Below, piece after piece: positions 48,098 to 57,448 of a stretch of 64,000 bases of DNA; positions within the stretch are counted from its first letter, which is position 1; every line of letters starts with the position of its first letter. The notes below the pieces were generated by a model, which saw nothing but the letters and a program-made list of their open reading frames with translations, searched no databases and was not told the DNA's origin. The DNA comes from Lysobacterales bacterium (GTDB lineage: Bacteria > Pseudomonadota > Gammaproteobacteria > Xanthomonadales > SZUA-36). Both the position numbers and the translations under genes were made by a program. The stretch lies in the NCBI GenBank assembly GCA_014238945.1, contig JABAAB010000117.1:1-64000 (forward strand). Direction: 5' to 3'.

Positions 48098-48873
48098 TGG
48101 AACAGGTCCTGTTCCACCGGTCTTTGCAGGTGGGTAGCCGACTCCGGTTTGCGTGGAAACTCCAGCCCCCGCACCACCACGACGGGTCGTGCCTCATCTG
48201 CCTGCCCCATCAGCAGGGAGGCCGCCGTGGCGATCTCATCCCCCAGCGCCACCTGGGTCACCATCATTTCACGACCGAAAAGATCCGCTTCACCCCGTTG
48301 ATCAACCGGGGAAGCAATTCCGGCACATCCGATACACACAACGGTGGTTCCCATACGCCAGGGTCTGCCGAAGCTGTCGTTGATAATGACACCCAGTTCC
48401 AGACCGGTGGCGTGTTCAAGACCCTTTTTGAGTTGACCTGCGCTGAAATCCGGATTCCGTGGCAGCAACAGTACGCAAGGATCGGCACCCGTTGCGGGCA
48501 GATTTGATTGATCGATTCCAGCGTTTGCCATGACCAGCCCGAGTCGGTGACGCACGATGATTACACCGGGGACACAACGCAATACCTGCTCTGATTCATC
48601 AAGAATCAACTGGACCAGGCGGGGGTCCTTGTCACATTTCACCGCCAGCAGAGCCGCCTCGGATGAGGGTTTGATATCGCGGAGATTGACGTAGCAATTT
48701 TCGGATTGGGAAACGATTTTCTGGGCCAGTACCAGTACATCGTGATTTCGAAGGACAATATCTTCCCGCTCGAGCGAGTCCAGCAGCATTTGCAGCAGAT
48801 TATCCCCGGGAGCAACCAGCGGGAACTCCTGCGGGGAGAGAATCTCAAGATGCTTAGTCATTCCTGCAACCAT
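48094..48873 (-). CDS. cofE: Coenzyme F420-0:L-glutamate ligase
   Basis: 259 residues, single-domain CofE rather than the longer two-domain mycobacterial FbiB. Landmarks: PLVAPGDNLLQMLLDSL, DVLVLAQKIVSQSE, VIIVRHRLGLVMANAGID, and IINDSFGRPWRMGTTVVCIG. It adds the gamma-linked glutamate tail to F420-0. First gene of cofE-cofD-cofCGH. An ATG four codons downstream is possible; neither start has a good ribosome site. Confidence 0.93.
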   Translation of the reverse strand: MVAGMTKHLEILSPQEFPLVAPGDNLLQMLLDSLEREDIVLRNHDVLVLAQKIVSQSENCYVNLRDIKPSSEAALLAVKCDKDPRLVQLILDESEQVLRCVPGVIIVRHRLGLVMANAGIDQSNLPATGADPCVLLLPRNPDFSAGQLKKGLEHATGLELGVIINDSFGRPWRMGTTVVCIGCAGIASPVDQRGEADLFGREMMVTQVALGDEIATAASLLMGQADEARPVVVVRGLEFPRKPESATHLQRPVEQDLFQ

Positions 48874-49423
48874 TTGAGGTCATCACTCAGCGCACTCCCG
48901 TGTTCATACCTATGACCCGCGTATTGACCGGACCCTGAGGCTGTAACCAATCAGTTAAAAAAAACAGATGCCGCAAGCACGTTAAACCGGTCTTGGCCGG
49001 TATACATCTGCACTTCACCTGTCAGCATATTACATGGAATAACAATCCACGCAGTTGCCAAAGGTGTTCAAACGACATGATACCGGTAAATTCAAAAAAT
49101 ACGCCAATTTTGCGTCACGGCATCAGTACATAATATTCATTGTTCCACACTTTATAAGCAGACCTGAGAAAACACGCTCAAACATATCCAGGTAAGTCGA
49201 TCTGACACTGACCATCGAACTGTCGATGGCATCAGGGACTTGTCGCATTCCGGGTCAAGTGACATTGCCGTTACGGATTGAGCGAGTCAGCCACAATGAT
49301 CCTTGCAACAGTTATTCCAGTCATGCCCTTTCCCGTCAGAACAAGCTGATTTCAGCCATTACCGGCATACCGGTCTGGGATCCGGGTCTGACCGGGGTGC
49401 TTGGTCCGGTCACAATCGTGCAC
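48874..49423. other. 550-base gap upstream of the F420 operon
   Basis: No credible gene. There are small dyads: ACCGG-tcttgg-CCGGT near 48988-49003 and CCATCGA-actg-TCGATGG near 49212-49229. The stretch at 48950-49170 is AT-richer than its surroundings and should contain the cofE promoter on the minus strand, but I could not single out boxes with confidence. The right-hand end holds the 3' side of the Lrp-type gene without a clear terminator. Confidence 0.5.
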
Positions 49424-49891
49424 TTAAATTGGGAGTTCGGTGGTGTGCTTAACCTCCGTCAGGGCAATACTGGAGTTCACCTCCTGAACGTCTGGCAACT
49501 GGGACAGCCGTTCAAAGAAAAAGCGTTCATAGGCTTCGATATCGGGGGTCACTATACGCAGCAGATAATCTACATGACCCAACAACAGATGACACTCCAA
49601 AACCTCAGGAAACTTTCTGATGGCTTCACCAAACTCGGTAACCTTGCTGCGACCATGTGCAGTCAGCTTGACATGGGCAAAAACCATGGTGTCAAAACCC
49701 AGCTTCTTACGGTCAAAGACCAGGCCCTGTTCCTTGATCAATCCCGATTTTCTAAGTCGCTGTATACGTCGCCAGCAAGGTGATTGTGACAAACCAATCC
49801 GCTCCCCGATGGCAGATGCCGAAAGACTGGAGTCTGATTGCAATAAGCGAAGAATTTTACGATCTAATTCGTCTATATCTATTTTTTGCAT
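49424..49891 (-). CDS. Lrp/AsnC-family transcriptional regulator (BkdR-like)
   Basis: 155 residues. Helix-turn-helix at 18-48 (LSASAIGERIGLSQSPCWRRIQRL), then the RAM/AsnC ligand domain with GHVDYLLRIVTPD. Lrp-type proteins sense branched-chain or other amino acids as octamers. It is transcribed divergently from leucine dehydrogenase and the bkd operon, the arrangement of BkdR in Pseudomonas, so activation of that operon is the likely job (inference). Its own promoter overlaps a large dyad. Confidence 0.88.
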   Translation of the reverse strand: MQKIDIDELDRKILRLLQSDSSLSASAIGERIGLSQSPCWRRIQRLRKSGLIKEQGLVFDRKKLGFDTMVFAHVKLTAHGRSKVTEFGEAIRKFPEVLECHLLLGHVDYLLRIVTPDIEAYERFFFERLSQLPDVQEVNSSIALTEVKHTTELPI

Positions 49892-49894
49892 GAT

Positions 49895-49951
49895 TTATGC
49901 ACCAATTTCAAATAATTTGGATATTATATGCATAATTCGTTTTTTATTCAA
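49895..49951 (-). promoter_or_regulatory. Promoter of the Lrp-type gene with overlapping operator dyad
   Basis: On the minus strand TTGAAT (49951-49946) and TATAAT (49928-49923) are 17 bases apart. A dyad TTATGCA (49895-49901) / TGCATAA (49929-49935), with inner near-symmetric CCAATTT/AATTTGG arms, covers the -10 and start region. An Lrp-type autorepression site is the natural reading. Confidence 0.55.
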
Positions 49952-50043
49952 AAATAATGCAAAGCAATTTTTGTCCGTCAGGGGTATATTAGGCTCCTTT
50001 TTTACAAGTACACCCCTGGTGTCCCCGAGACAAACTGAAACCG

Positions 50044-51114
50044 ATGACATTTTTCGAAAACAGCGCCTGGCAAGGGCATGAATCGATCCATCATTTCCAC
50101 GATCCGCACAGCGGACTCAAGGCCATCATTGCCATTCACTCAACGGCACTGGGTCCAGCCGCGGGTGGTTGCCGTATGTGGCCCTATGACAACGAGGCTG
50201 AAGCTACCCGGGACGTATTGCGTCTGTCACGAGGTATGACCTACAAGAATGCCATGGCAGGATTGCCGCTGGGTGGTGGGAAGGCCGTCATATTATCTGG
50301 AATTGAACCCCCGGCAGATGACCTGTTCACGGTATTCGGGCGCTGTGTTGAATCACTTGATGGACGCTATGTCACCGCCGAGGATGTCGGTGTGACGATG
50401 GAGAACATGCGCCAGGTCAAACAGGTTACTGACTTCGTAGCGGGTTTACCAAGCAAGGACGGTTCCGCGGGTGGTGACCCGTCGCCGTGGACGGCGGACG
50501 GTGTGTTTCTCGGAATCCGGGCAGCGGTACAACACCGCATGGGCAAAACTTCCATGGATGGACTGAAGGTTGCAGTCCAGGGCATAGGCAAAGTGGGTTA
50601 TGACCTGTGCAGGCAACTCCACTCGGCCGGGGTGGAACTGGTGATCAGTGACGTCAACGAGCAACGTCTGCAACGTGCCAGGGAAGATTTTGGTGCCCAC
50701 GTGGTAGCACCGGAACAGATTGTTTTCCAGGAAGTTGACGTGCTTTCCCCCTGTGCCATGGGTTCAATTCTCGATGCCGACAGTATTCCCGATATCAAAG
50801 CCGTGGTTATCGGCGGCGCCGCCAACAATCAGCTTGCGACCGAAGAAGATGGTCAACGTCTCACCGACAGGAACATACTGTACGCACCCGATTATGTAAT
50901 TAACGGCGGGGGCATCATCAGTGTATCAATGGAATATATGGGTGACCGCTCAGCGGCGGATGTACACACGCAAATTGCACATATCCCCCTGAGGCTTGAT
51001 AAGATATTTGCCGCAGCCAGTAAACAACAGAAACCAACCAATGTAATCGCCGATATAATGGCTGAGGCCCTGGTGGCCGAAGGTGCTTCAGACCTGCCGG
51101 TGTCCCAGCAGTAA
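50044..51114 (+). CDS. ldh: Leucine (branched-chain amino acid) dehydrogenase
   Basis: NAD-dependent oxidative deamination of Leu/Ile/Val to 2-oxoacids. 356 residues of the Glu/Leu/Phe/Val dehydrogenase family. Substrate lysine K68 in MTYKNAMAG, catalytic K80 in GLPLGGGKAVI, the EDVGVTMENM segment, and NAD fold VAVQGIGKVGYDLC. The short length and the bkd genes that follow favour leucine or valine over phenylalanine as substrate. First gene of a four-gene operon. Confidence 0.92.
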   Translation: MTFFENSAWQGHESIHHFHDPHSGLKAIIAIHSTALGPAAGGCRMWPYDNEAEATRDVLRLSRGMTYKNAMAGLPLGGGKAVILSGIEPPADDLFTVFGRCVESLDGRYVTAEDVGVTMENMRQVKQVTDFVAGLPSKDGSAGGDPSPWTADGVFLGIRAAVQHRMGKTSMDGLKVAVQGIGKVGYDLCRQLHSAGVELVISDVNEQRLQRAREDFGAHVVAPEQIVFQEVDVLSPCAMGSILDADSIPDIKAVVIGGAANNQLATEEDGQRLTDRNILYAPDYVINGGGIISVSMEYMGDRSAADVHTQIAHIPLRLDKIFAAASKQQKPTNVIADIMAEALVAEGASDLPVSQQ

Positions 51115-51143
51115 CTTATATTGAAAACCATGACTCCGAAACA

Positions 51144-52388
51144 ATGACGCCGAAATCAAGTCTTCACATTCCTCATCCATCCGCACGACCGGGGGAGAAG
51201 CCCGATTTCAGTTATCTGAAACTGTCCGAAGCCGGGGCTGTGGCACGTCCAGCCAGCGGCGCCCATGCCAGTGAAATTGAAAATCTCGCCCATGAACTGG
51301 TTCGGGTACTGGACGATAACGGCCAGGCACAGGGTGAATGGAATCCCGGCATGACCAGGGAACAACTCATCGGGGCACTGCGCCTGATGCTGCTGACCCG
51401 TCAATACGATGACCGTATGCAACGAATACAAAGACAGGGGAAGATTTCGTTCTATATGCAGTCGCTGGGTGAAGAGGCGGTGTCGATTGGCCAGGGCATG
51501 GCGCTGGAAGCCGGAGACATGCTGTTCCCCTCATACAGAAACCAGGGACTGTATATTCTGCGTGGCAGTGCCCTGGTCGACATGATGTGCCAGTGCCTGT
51601 CCAATACCCGCGATATGTGCAAGGGACGGCAGATGCCCATCATGTACCACAACCGCAAGGGCAATGTGTTTTCGATATCCGGTAATCTCGCCACACAGTA
51701 CCCACACGCTGTCGGCTGGGCCATGGCCTCGGCCATCAAGGGTGAAGACCATATTGCAGCTTCCTGGGTAGGGGACGGCAGCACAGCGGAGGCGGACTTT
51801 CACCATGCACTGACCTTTGCGGCCGTGTACCAGGCCCCGGTAATCCTGAACGTGGTCAACAACCAATGGGCCATTTCGACTTTCCAGGATTTCGCCGGTG
51901 GGGAAAAACGGTCTTTCGCAGCCCGGGGACTGGGTCTGGGAATTCCGGGTGTGCGTGTTGATGGCAATGATATTCTGGCCGTATATGCGGTCACACGATG
52001 GGCGGCAAAACGCGCCCGCCAGGGTGGTGGCCCGACACTGGTAGAACTGGTGACTTACCGGGGTGGCGCACATTCCACCAGCGATGACCCGACAAGATAC
52101 CGTCCCAAGGACGAATGGGCGGCTTTTCCACTGGGTGACCCCATAGCACGCCTCAAGCAGCACCTGGTGACCAACGGGTACTGGTCGGATGAACAACATG
52201 AGGAACTGCAGAAAAACCTGGAGCAGGAAGTCAAAGAGGCATGGAAGGAGGCGGTCACATTCGGAACCATGACCGAAGGACCGAAGCTCGGTCTGCATGA
52301 GATGTTTGACGATGTATATGCCGAGATTCCTGAACATCTGGAACAACAACGCAAGCAATTGCTGGCGTTCAAAGGCAGGTCTTCATGA
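51144..52388 (+). CDS. bkdA1: Branched-chain 2-oxoacid dehydrogenase E1 alpha
   Basis: 414 residues. Thiamine diphosphate motif WVGDGSTAEADFHHALTFAA ... VVNNQWAIS, N-terminal TRQYDDRMQRIQRQGKISFY, and the phosphorylation-loop-like YRGGAHSTSDDPTRYRPKDE. It decarboxylates 2-oxoisovalerate, 2-oxoisocaproate and 2-oxo-3-methylvalerate. The extended N-terminal 60 residues match the Pseudomonas BkdA1 type. It overlaps bkdA2 by four bases. Confidence 0.95.
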   Translation: MTPKSSLHIPHPSARPGEKPDFSYLKLSEAGAVARPASGAHASEIENLAHELVRVLDDNGQAQGEWNPGMTREQLIGALRLMLLTRQYDDRMQRIQRQGKISFYMQSLGEEAVSIGQGMALEAGDMLFPSYRNQGLYILRGSALVDMMCQCLSNTRDMCKGRQMPIMYHNRKGNVFSISGNLATQYPHAVGWAMASAIKGEDHIAASWVGDGSTAEADFHHALTFAAVYQAPVILNVVNNQWAISTFQDFAGGEKRSFAARGLGLGIPGVRVDGNDILAVYAVTRWAAKRARQGGGPTLVELVTYRGGAHSTSDDPTRYRPKDEWAAFPLGDPIARLKQHLVTNGYWSDEQHEELQKNLEQEVKEAWKEAVTFGTMTEGPKLGLHEMFDDVYAEIPEHLEQQRKQLLAFKGRSS

Positions 52389-53401
52389 GCCAGATGAACA
52401 TGATCCAGGCCATCAATTCCGCACTGGACATCATGATGGAGAAAGATCCTACCGTCATCATATTGGGTCAGGATATAGGCTATTTTGGTGGCGTATTTCG
52501 TTGCACCGACGGTCTGCAGAACAAGTATGGTGAACACCGGGTAATCGACGCGCCAATTGCCGAGGGAGGTATCATCGGGTCGGCCATTGGTATTGGCGTC
52601 AACGGTTTGCGTCCGGTGGCAGAGATCCAGTTCGCCGACTACATCTATCCGAGTTACGACCAGATCGTAAGCGAACTGGCACGATTGAGGTTTCGCAGTG
52701 GTGGCGAATTTTTCTCACCGGTGACCATTCGCACGCCCTGCGGTGGCGGGATACGCGGAGGTCAAACCCATTCACAGAGCCCTGAAGCAATATTTACCCA
52801 TATCTCCGGTATCAAATCCGTCATGCCATCGTCTCCCTACGATGCCAAGGGACTGCTGATCAGTGCCATTGAGTCGGATGACCCGGTGGTGTTTTTTGAA
52901 CCCAAGAGAATTTACAACGGACCGTTTGACGGCGACCCGAACAAGCCCGCTGTGTCGTGGGCCACCCACCCGGGTGGCGAAGTACCCAGGGATTATTATT
53001 CCATACCACTGGGCAAGGCCGAGATTGTCGAGAAGGGCGATGAATTGAGCATCATCACCTACGGAACGATGGTACACGTGGCCCAGGCTGCGGCACACAG
53101 AACCGGGGTCAGTGCCGATATTATCGACGTGCGCACACTGGCCCCCCTGGACATCGCCACATTACGCCAGTCGGTTGAAAAAACCGGGCGCTGCCTGGTG
53201 GCCCACGAAGCAACCCGCTTTGGTGGCTATGGGGCCGAACTGGTGGCCACCATTCAGGAACAATGTTTTTATCACCTCGAGGCGCCCATTGAGCGAGTGG
53301 CCGGTTGGGATACACCCTACCCCCACGCTTTCGAGTGGGAATACTTCCCAGGACAGGAACGGGTCATGGCGGGTATAGAAAACATAATGGAAGCAGCATG
53401 A
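52385..53401 (+). CDS. bkdA2: Branched-chain 2-oxoacid dehydrogenase E1 beta
   Basis: 338 residues, transketolase-like beta subunit: INSALDIMMEKDPTVIILGQDIG, APIAEGGIIGSAIGIG, EIQFADYIYPSYDQIVSELA, and the C-terminal DVRTLAPLDIATL. It pairs with E1 alpha in the alpha2-beta2 complex. Coupled at both ends by ATGA overlaps to bkdA1 and bkdB. Confidence 0.95.
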   Translation: MSQMNMIQAINSALDIMMEKDPTVIILGQDIGYFGGVFRCTDGLQNKYGEHRVIDAPIAEGGIIGSAIGIGVNGLRPVAEIQFADYIYPSYDQIVSELARLRFRSGGEFFSPVTIRTPCGGGIRGGQTHSQSPEAIFTHISGIKSVMPSSPYDAKGLLISAIESDDPVVFFEPKRIYNGPFDGDPNKPAVSWATHPGGEVPRDYYSIPLGKAEIVEKGDELSIITYGTMVHVAQAAAHRTGVSADIIDVRTLAPLDIATLRQSVEKTGRCLVAHEATRFGGYGAELVATIQEQCFYHLEAPIERVAGWDTPYPHAFEWEYFPGQERVMAGIENIMEAA

Positions 53402-54660
53402 GTGAGTACATTTTCAAACTTCCAGATCTTGGCGAAGGTACGGTAGAGGTAGAAATTGCCGAGTGGAATGTACAAGTCGGGGATATGGTGCAGGAGGAAG
53501 ATCTGATCGGTGCGATGCTGACCGACAAGGCCGCCGTTGAATTGTCCGCACCGGTAACCGGCCGGGTCGTCAGCCTGGCGGGCGAACCGGGTGACACGGT
53601 GGCGGTTGGCGCAGCATTGATCGTATTTTCAACAGATAACAGTCAGCCAGTTACCGAGGATGCCGCACCATCATCATTCGACATACCGGCTGCAGATGCA
53701 GGGCAATCTGACAATTCTGATGCGGAGATCGTGGCTGAACCGGTCACCCCAAGAAAGATTCTTACCTCACCTTCGATCCGCCGGCGAGCCGGCGAGGCGG
53801 GTGTTGACCTTGCCCTGGTCACGGGCAGTGGCCCACGTGGGCGCATCAAGGCTTCAGACCTGGATGACTACCTGGCAAGCGCGGGGTCTTCGAAACCACC
53901 CGTATCCTCAGCGGAACTTCTAACCGCTCCCGTAACGGCGGATCCGGTAGCAGAAACCACCGGTACAGTAACCGAAATCAAGGTGGTCGGACTGCGAAGA
54001 ATGATCGCAAACAGGATGACGGAGGCGAATCAGGAGATTCCCCATTTTGCCTATGTCGAGGAAGTCGATGTTAGCGCGCTCGAATCATTGCGAAAACATC
54101 TGAATGATACAAAAGCGGCGGATGATGGGAAGTTGACCCTGTTGCCTTTTATTGGTCTGGCCCTGGCACGCACACTGGCAAAATTCCCCCAGTGCAATGC
54201 CCACTACGACCGTGAGCGGAATGTAATCATACGCCACAGTGCAGTACACCTGGGTATCGCCACGCAGACTCCGGACGGGCTCAAAGTACCCATAGTCAGG
54301 GATATCGGCTCCCTCAGTGTGCACCGTCTGGCGGCTGAAATTCGCCGGGTCTCGGGTGCAGCACGCGACAACACGGCAAAACGTGAGGAACTTTCGGGCT
54401 CAACCATCACCATTACCAGTCTCGGTAAACTGGGCGGGATAGTTACCACACCGGTGATCAACTTGCCGGAAGTCGCGATCATCGGTGTTAACAAGGCAGT
54501 GGAAAGACCCACTGTGGTCAACGGTCAGGTCGTGATCCGGCTGATGATGAACCTGTCTTCATCGTTCGACCATCGCTTCGTCGACGGTTACGATGCGGCC
54601 ATGATGATCCAGCAATTGAAGTCCTTGCTCGAACAGCCTGCAACCCTGTTTATGGATTGA
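53398..54660 (+). CDS. bkdB: Branched-chain 2-oxoacid dehydrogenase E2 (dihydrolipoyl acyltransferase)
   Basis: 420 residues. One lipoyl domain (1-80) with lipoyl-lysine K44 in LTDKAAVEL, an Ala/Pro-poor linker, the peripheral subunit-binding domain (TSPSIRRRAGEAGVDLALV), and the catalytic domain ending SSSFDHRFVDGYDAA with the active-site His/Asp. Start ATG overlaps the bkdA2 stop. No lpd (E3) gene follows in this window, so the complex must use E3 encoded elsewhere. Confidence 0.95.
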   Translation: MSEYIFKLPDLGEGTVEVEIAEWNVQVGDMVQEEDLIGAMLTDKAAVELSAPVTGRVVSLAGEPGDTVAVGAALIVFSTDNSQPVTEDAAPSSFDIPAADAGQSDNSDAEIVAEPVTPRKILTSPSIRRRAGEAGVDLALVTGSGPRGRIKASDLDDYLASAGSSKPPVSSAELLTAPVTADPVAETTGTVTEIKVVGLRRMIANRMTEANQEIPHFAYVEEVDVSALESLRKHLNDTKAADDGKLTLLPFIGLALARTLAKFPQCNAHYDRERNVIIRHSAVHLGIATQTPDGLKVPIVRDIGSLSVHRLAAEIRRVSGAARDNTAKREELSGSTITITSLGKLGGIVTTPVINLPEVAIIGVNKAVERPTVVNGQVVIRLMMNLSSSFDHRFVDGYDAAMMIQQLKSLLEQPATLFMD

Positions 54661-54748
54661 CGGCCCTGACCGTACGAATAAGCGGTGTATCCCATGATCA
54701 GACTGTTTATGCTGGCGGATGAAAGGGAAATGCGGGACGAACGATTAA

Positions 54749-55960
54749 TCAATCGCGTCTGAATACCAGGCAGGCATTGGTGCCGCCAAAGCCGAAATTA
54801 TTACTCATCACTGTTTTAAGTTCGGGGTTGTCCCTGCTCTTTTGCAGTATCGGCATATCCTCGGCCCGGGGATCGAGATCGGTGATATTGGCCGAACCCG
54901 CCATGAAACCGTGTTCCAGCATCAACAGGCAATGGATGGCTTCCTGCACACCCGTGGCACCCAGTGAATGACCACACAGTGACTTACTGCTACTGAGGGA
55001 TGGAATGCTGTCACCAAACACTTCGCGTATGGCCTCCAGTTCAGCGATGTCCCCCACCGGCGTGCTGGTACCATGCGTGTTGATATAATCAATGGGTGAA
55101 TCTACCGTGGCAACGGCCTGTTGCATACAACGAACCGCACCCTCACCGGAAGGCGCCACCATGTTCGCACCATCGGAAGTTGCACCATAGCCGACCAGTT
55201 CGGCATAAATCTTTGCACCGCGTGCCCGTGCGTGATCCAGTTCTTCAATGACCAGCATGCCGCCACCGGCGGCAATCACAAAACCGTCCCGACCGTTGTC
55301 ATAGGCGCGGGAGGCGACCCCGGGCGTGTCATTGTATGCCGATGACAGTGCACCCATACCGTCGAACATCATGGCCAGTGACCAATCTTCCTCTTCACCA
55401 CCGCCGGCGAAAATCAGGTCCTGTTTACCCCACTGGATCTGCTCCATTGCAGCACCAATACAATGGGTGCTGGTGGCGCAGGCCGAAGTAATCGAATAGT
55501 TGAGACCGTGGATGCCAAAATGGGTGGCAAGACAGGCGGATACGGTGGAACTCATGGTACGCGGCACCAGGTAGGGGCCCACTCTGCGCACACCCTTGTC
55601 ACGCAACTTGTCGGCACCCCAGATCAGGTTCTTGGATGAAGCGCCCCCGGACCCAGCGATCAGGCCGGTGCGTGCACTGGATACCAGTTCCGGTTCCAGT
55701 CCCGCATCGTCGATGGCGTTTTGCATGGAAATATAGGCATAGGATGCAGCATCACCCATGAAGCGGAGTTTCTTACGCTCGATGTGATCCTTCAGGTCAA
55801 TATCCACGGACCCGCATACCTGGCTGCGTAAACCCGCCTCGGCAAAACCCTCGTTGAACGTTATACCCGATTGGGAGTACCGCAGGGAATCAAGCACAGT
55901 TTGCTGCGTATTTCCCAGGCAGGAAACCATACCCATACCCGTGACGACTACCCGGCGCAT
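54749..55960 (-). CDS. fabB: 3-oxoacyl-ACP synthase I
   Basis: Elongating condensing enzyme, needed for unsaturated fatty acid synthesis. 403 residues from the ATG at 55960 (GAGGGG upstream). Catalytic Cys161 in [13 protein letters not shown], and the two histidines in [12 protein letters not shown] and [11 protein letters not shown]. Ten bases after fabA, the classical fabA-fabB operon of gammaproteobacteria. Confidence 0.95.
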   Translation of the reverse strand: MRRVVVTGMGMVSCLGNTQQTVLDSLRYSQSGITFNEGFAEAGLRSQVCGSVDIDLKDHIERKKLRFMGDAASYAYISMQNAIDDAGLEPELVSSARTGLIAGSGGASSKNLIWGADKLRDKGVRRVGPYLVPRTMSSTVSACLATHFGIHGLNYSITSACATSTHCIGAAMEQIQWGKQDLIFAGGGEEEDWSLAMMFDGMGALSSAYNDTPGVASRAYDNGRDGFVIAAGGGMLVIEELDHARARGAKIYAELVGYGATSDGANMVAPSGEGAVRCMQQAVATVDSPIDYINTHGTSTPVGDIAELEAIREVFGDSIPSLSSSKSLCGHSLGATGVQEAIHCLLMLEHGFMAGSANITDLDPRAEDMPILQKSRDNPELKTVMSNNFGFGGTNACLVFRRD

Positions 55961-55970
55961 CCAAAGCCCC

Positions 55971-56498
55971 TCAAAAATTGTCTGTGGAAAGGAACATGCC
56001 AACACGTAAATCATCGGCCGTATAAATAGTACGACCGTCGACGGCAACGGTTCCGCTGGCGATCGCCATACACAATTTGCGCATTATCACCCTTTTCATG
56101 TTCAAGGTATAGGTTACCACCCCTGCGGTGGGCAAAACCTGTCCGGTAAATTTCACCTGCCCGGATCCCAGGGCCCTGCCCTTGCCGACAGCTCCACTCC
56201 AGGACAGGAAAAAACCGCTCAGTTGCCACAATGCATCAAGACCCAGGCAACCCGGCATGACCGGGTCATCAACAAAATGACAATCAAAGAACCAAAGATC
56301 CGGTCTGATATCGAGTTCGGCTTGAATAACGCCTTTGCCAAATTCTCCGCCATCGTTGGTAATCTGGGTAATGCGGTCAAACATCAGCATGTTGCCAGTT
56401 GGCAATTTACCGGTTTGAAGACCAAACAGTCCGCCCGTGCCACAAAGCTCCAGGTCCTCTCTTGTGTAGGCATTTTTTCTGTTTTCAGGTATGGCCAT
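55971..56498 (-). CDS. fabA: 3-hydroxydecanoyl-ACP dehydratase/isomerase
   Basis: Introduces the cis double bond at the C10 stage. 175 residues from ATG 56498 (a TTG five codons earlier is less likely). Hot-dog fold with active-site [24 protein letters not shown] and the C-terminal [15 protein letters not shown]. First gene of fabAB; a FadR/FabR site was searched for by eye and not found. Confidence 0.94.
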   Translation of the reverse strand: MAIPENRKNAYTREDLELCGTGGLFGLQTGKLPTGNMLMFDRITQITNDGGEFGKGVIQAELDIRPDLWFFDCHFVDDPVMPGCLGLDALWQLSGFFLSWSGAVGKGRALGSGQVKFTGQVLPTAGVVTYTLNMKRVIMRKLCMAIASGTVAVDGRTIYTADDLRVGMFLSTDNF

Positions 56499-56593
56499 AA
56501 AGATGTCTTTCAAAAATTATCAATTGTAAAAGCTATGGTAACCTTCAACATCCGGACCGAATCCGGGACAAGCAGTTGAGAGGTGACTGAGCC

Positions 56594-57448
56594 ATGAAGG
56601 TTAATTTTACCCTAACCGATGCAGAAACCCTACGGGAATACCAAGAAAATGGTGCCTGCGTGGTGCGAAATGTGCTTTCAGCTGCGTGGATTGAAAAAAT
56701 GGCCGGTGCTGTTGACCGCATTCTCGAGAATCCTGGCCCTGCCAGCATGGAGTACACCCCCAGGGGCAATACCGGTCGTTACTATGGCGACTTCTTCGTC
56801 TGGCGCAGGGATCCGGATTTCGATGACTTCATGCGTTTGTCACCCCTGCCGCCACTTGCGGCGGAATTTATGCAGGTCGAGGAGCTGCGGTTTTTCTATG
56901 ACCAGTTACTGGTAAAAGAACCCAATACTGCGGAGCATACTCCGTTACACCAGGACCTGCCCTACTGGCCCATAAGAGGTCAGCAGATCATTTCTATTTG
57001 GGCAGGATTTGACCCGGTAACAGAGGAAGCTGGCGCGGTTCAATATATCAAAGGATCACATAACTGGGGTAAGTTTTACGTACCGGCCACCTTCGGAACC
57101 AAATCGGATTTTGCCGATATTTATCGCAAGGCCGGGCTGGAAACCATGCCGGACCCGGCCCGCCTGATCAGGGACAACGAGATGCTGCGTTGGGACCTGG
57201 ACCCGGGCGATGTGGTCCTTCATCACCCCCTGACCCTGCACTATTCACCGGGCAACCAGACAGTAAGCGGACGCCGGCGGGGGCTGGCCCTGCGCTACAT
57301 CGGCGAGGATGTGACTTACGACGACCGCCAGGGTACTTTTATGAAGAACCCAAGTTTGTCCAATACACTGCCACCGATAAAGCTCGCCGATGGTGATTCC
57401 ATGCACGGGGAGCTGTTTCCGCTGGTGTGGCCCGTCAATCCAGTCTAG
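56594..57448 (+). CDS. Phytanoyl-CoA dioxygenase (PhyH) family oxygenase
   Basis: 284 residues. Fe(II)/2-oxoglutarate facial triad H119-x-D121 (TPLHQDLPYWP) and H216 (LTLHYSPGN), with arginines at 227-229 for 2-oxoglutarate; all needed residues are present. Family members hydroxylate very different substrates (fatty acyl-CoA, ectoine, ethanolamine phosphonates), so none can be assigned. Divergent from fabAB, and its stop overlaps the convergent BNR gene by four bases. GAGGTGA precedes the start. Confidence 0.85.
   Translation: MKVNFTLTDAETLREYQENGACVVRNVLSAAWIEKMAGAVDRILENPGPASMEYTPRGNTGRYYGDFFVWRRDPDFDDFMRLSPLPPLAAEFMQVEELRFFYDQLLVKEPNTAEHTPLHQDLPYWPIRGQQIISIWAGFDPVTEEAGAVQYIKGSHNWGKFYVPATFGTKSDFADIYRKAGLETMPDPARLIRDNEMLRWDLDPGDVVLHHPLTLHYSPGNQTVSGRRRGLALRYIGEDVTYDDRQGTFMKNPSLSNTLPPIKLADGDSMHGELFPLVWPVNPV

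Noticed and set aside
49226..49783. 185-codon plus-strand frame opposite the Lrp-type gene
   Set aside because: Most of it is antisense to a well-supported regulator gene and it shows no protein-like motifs.
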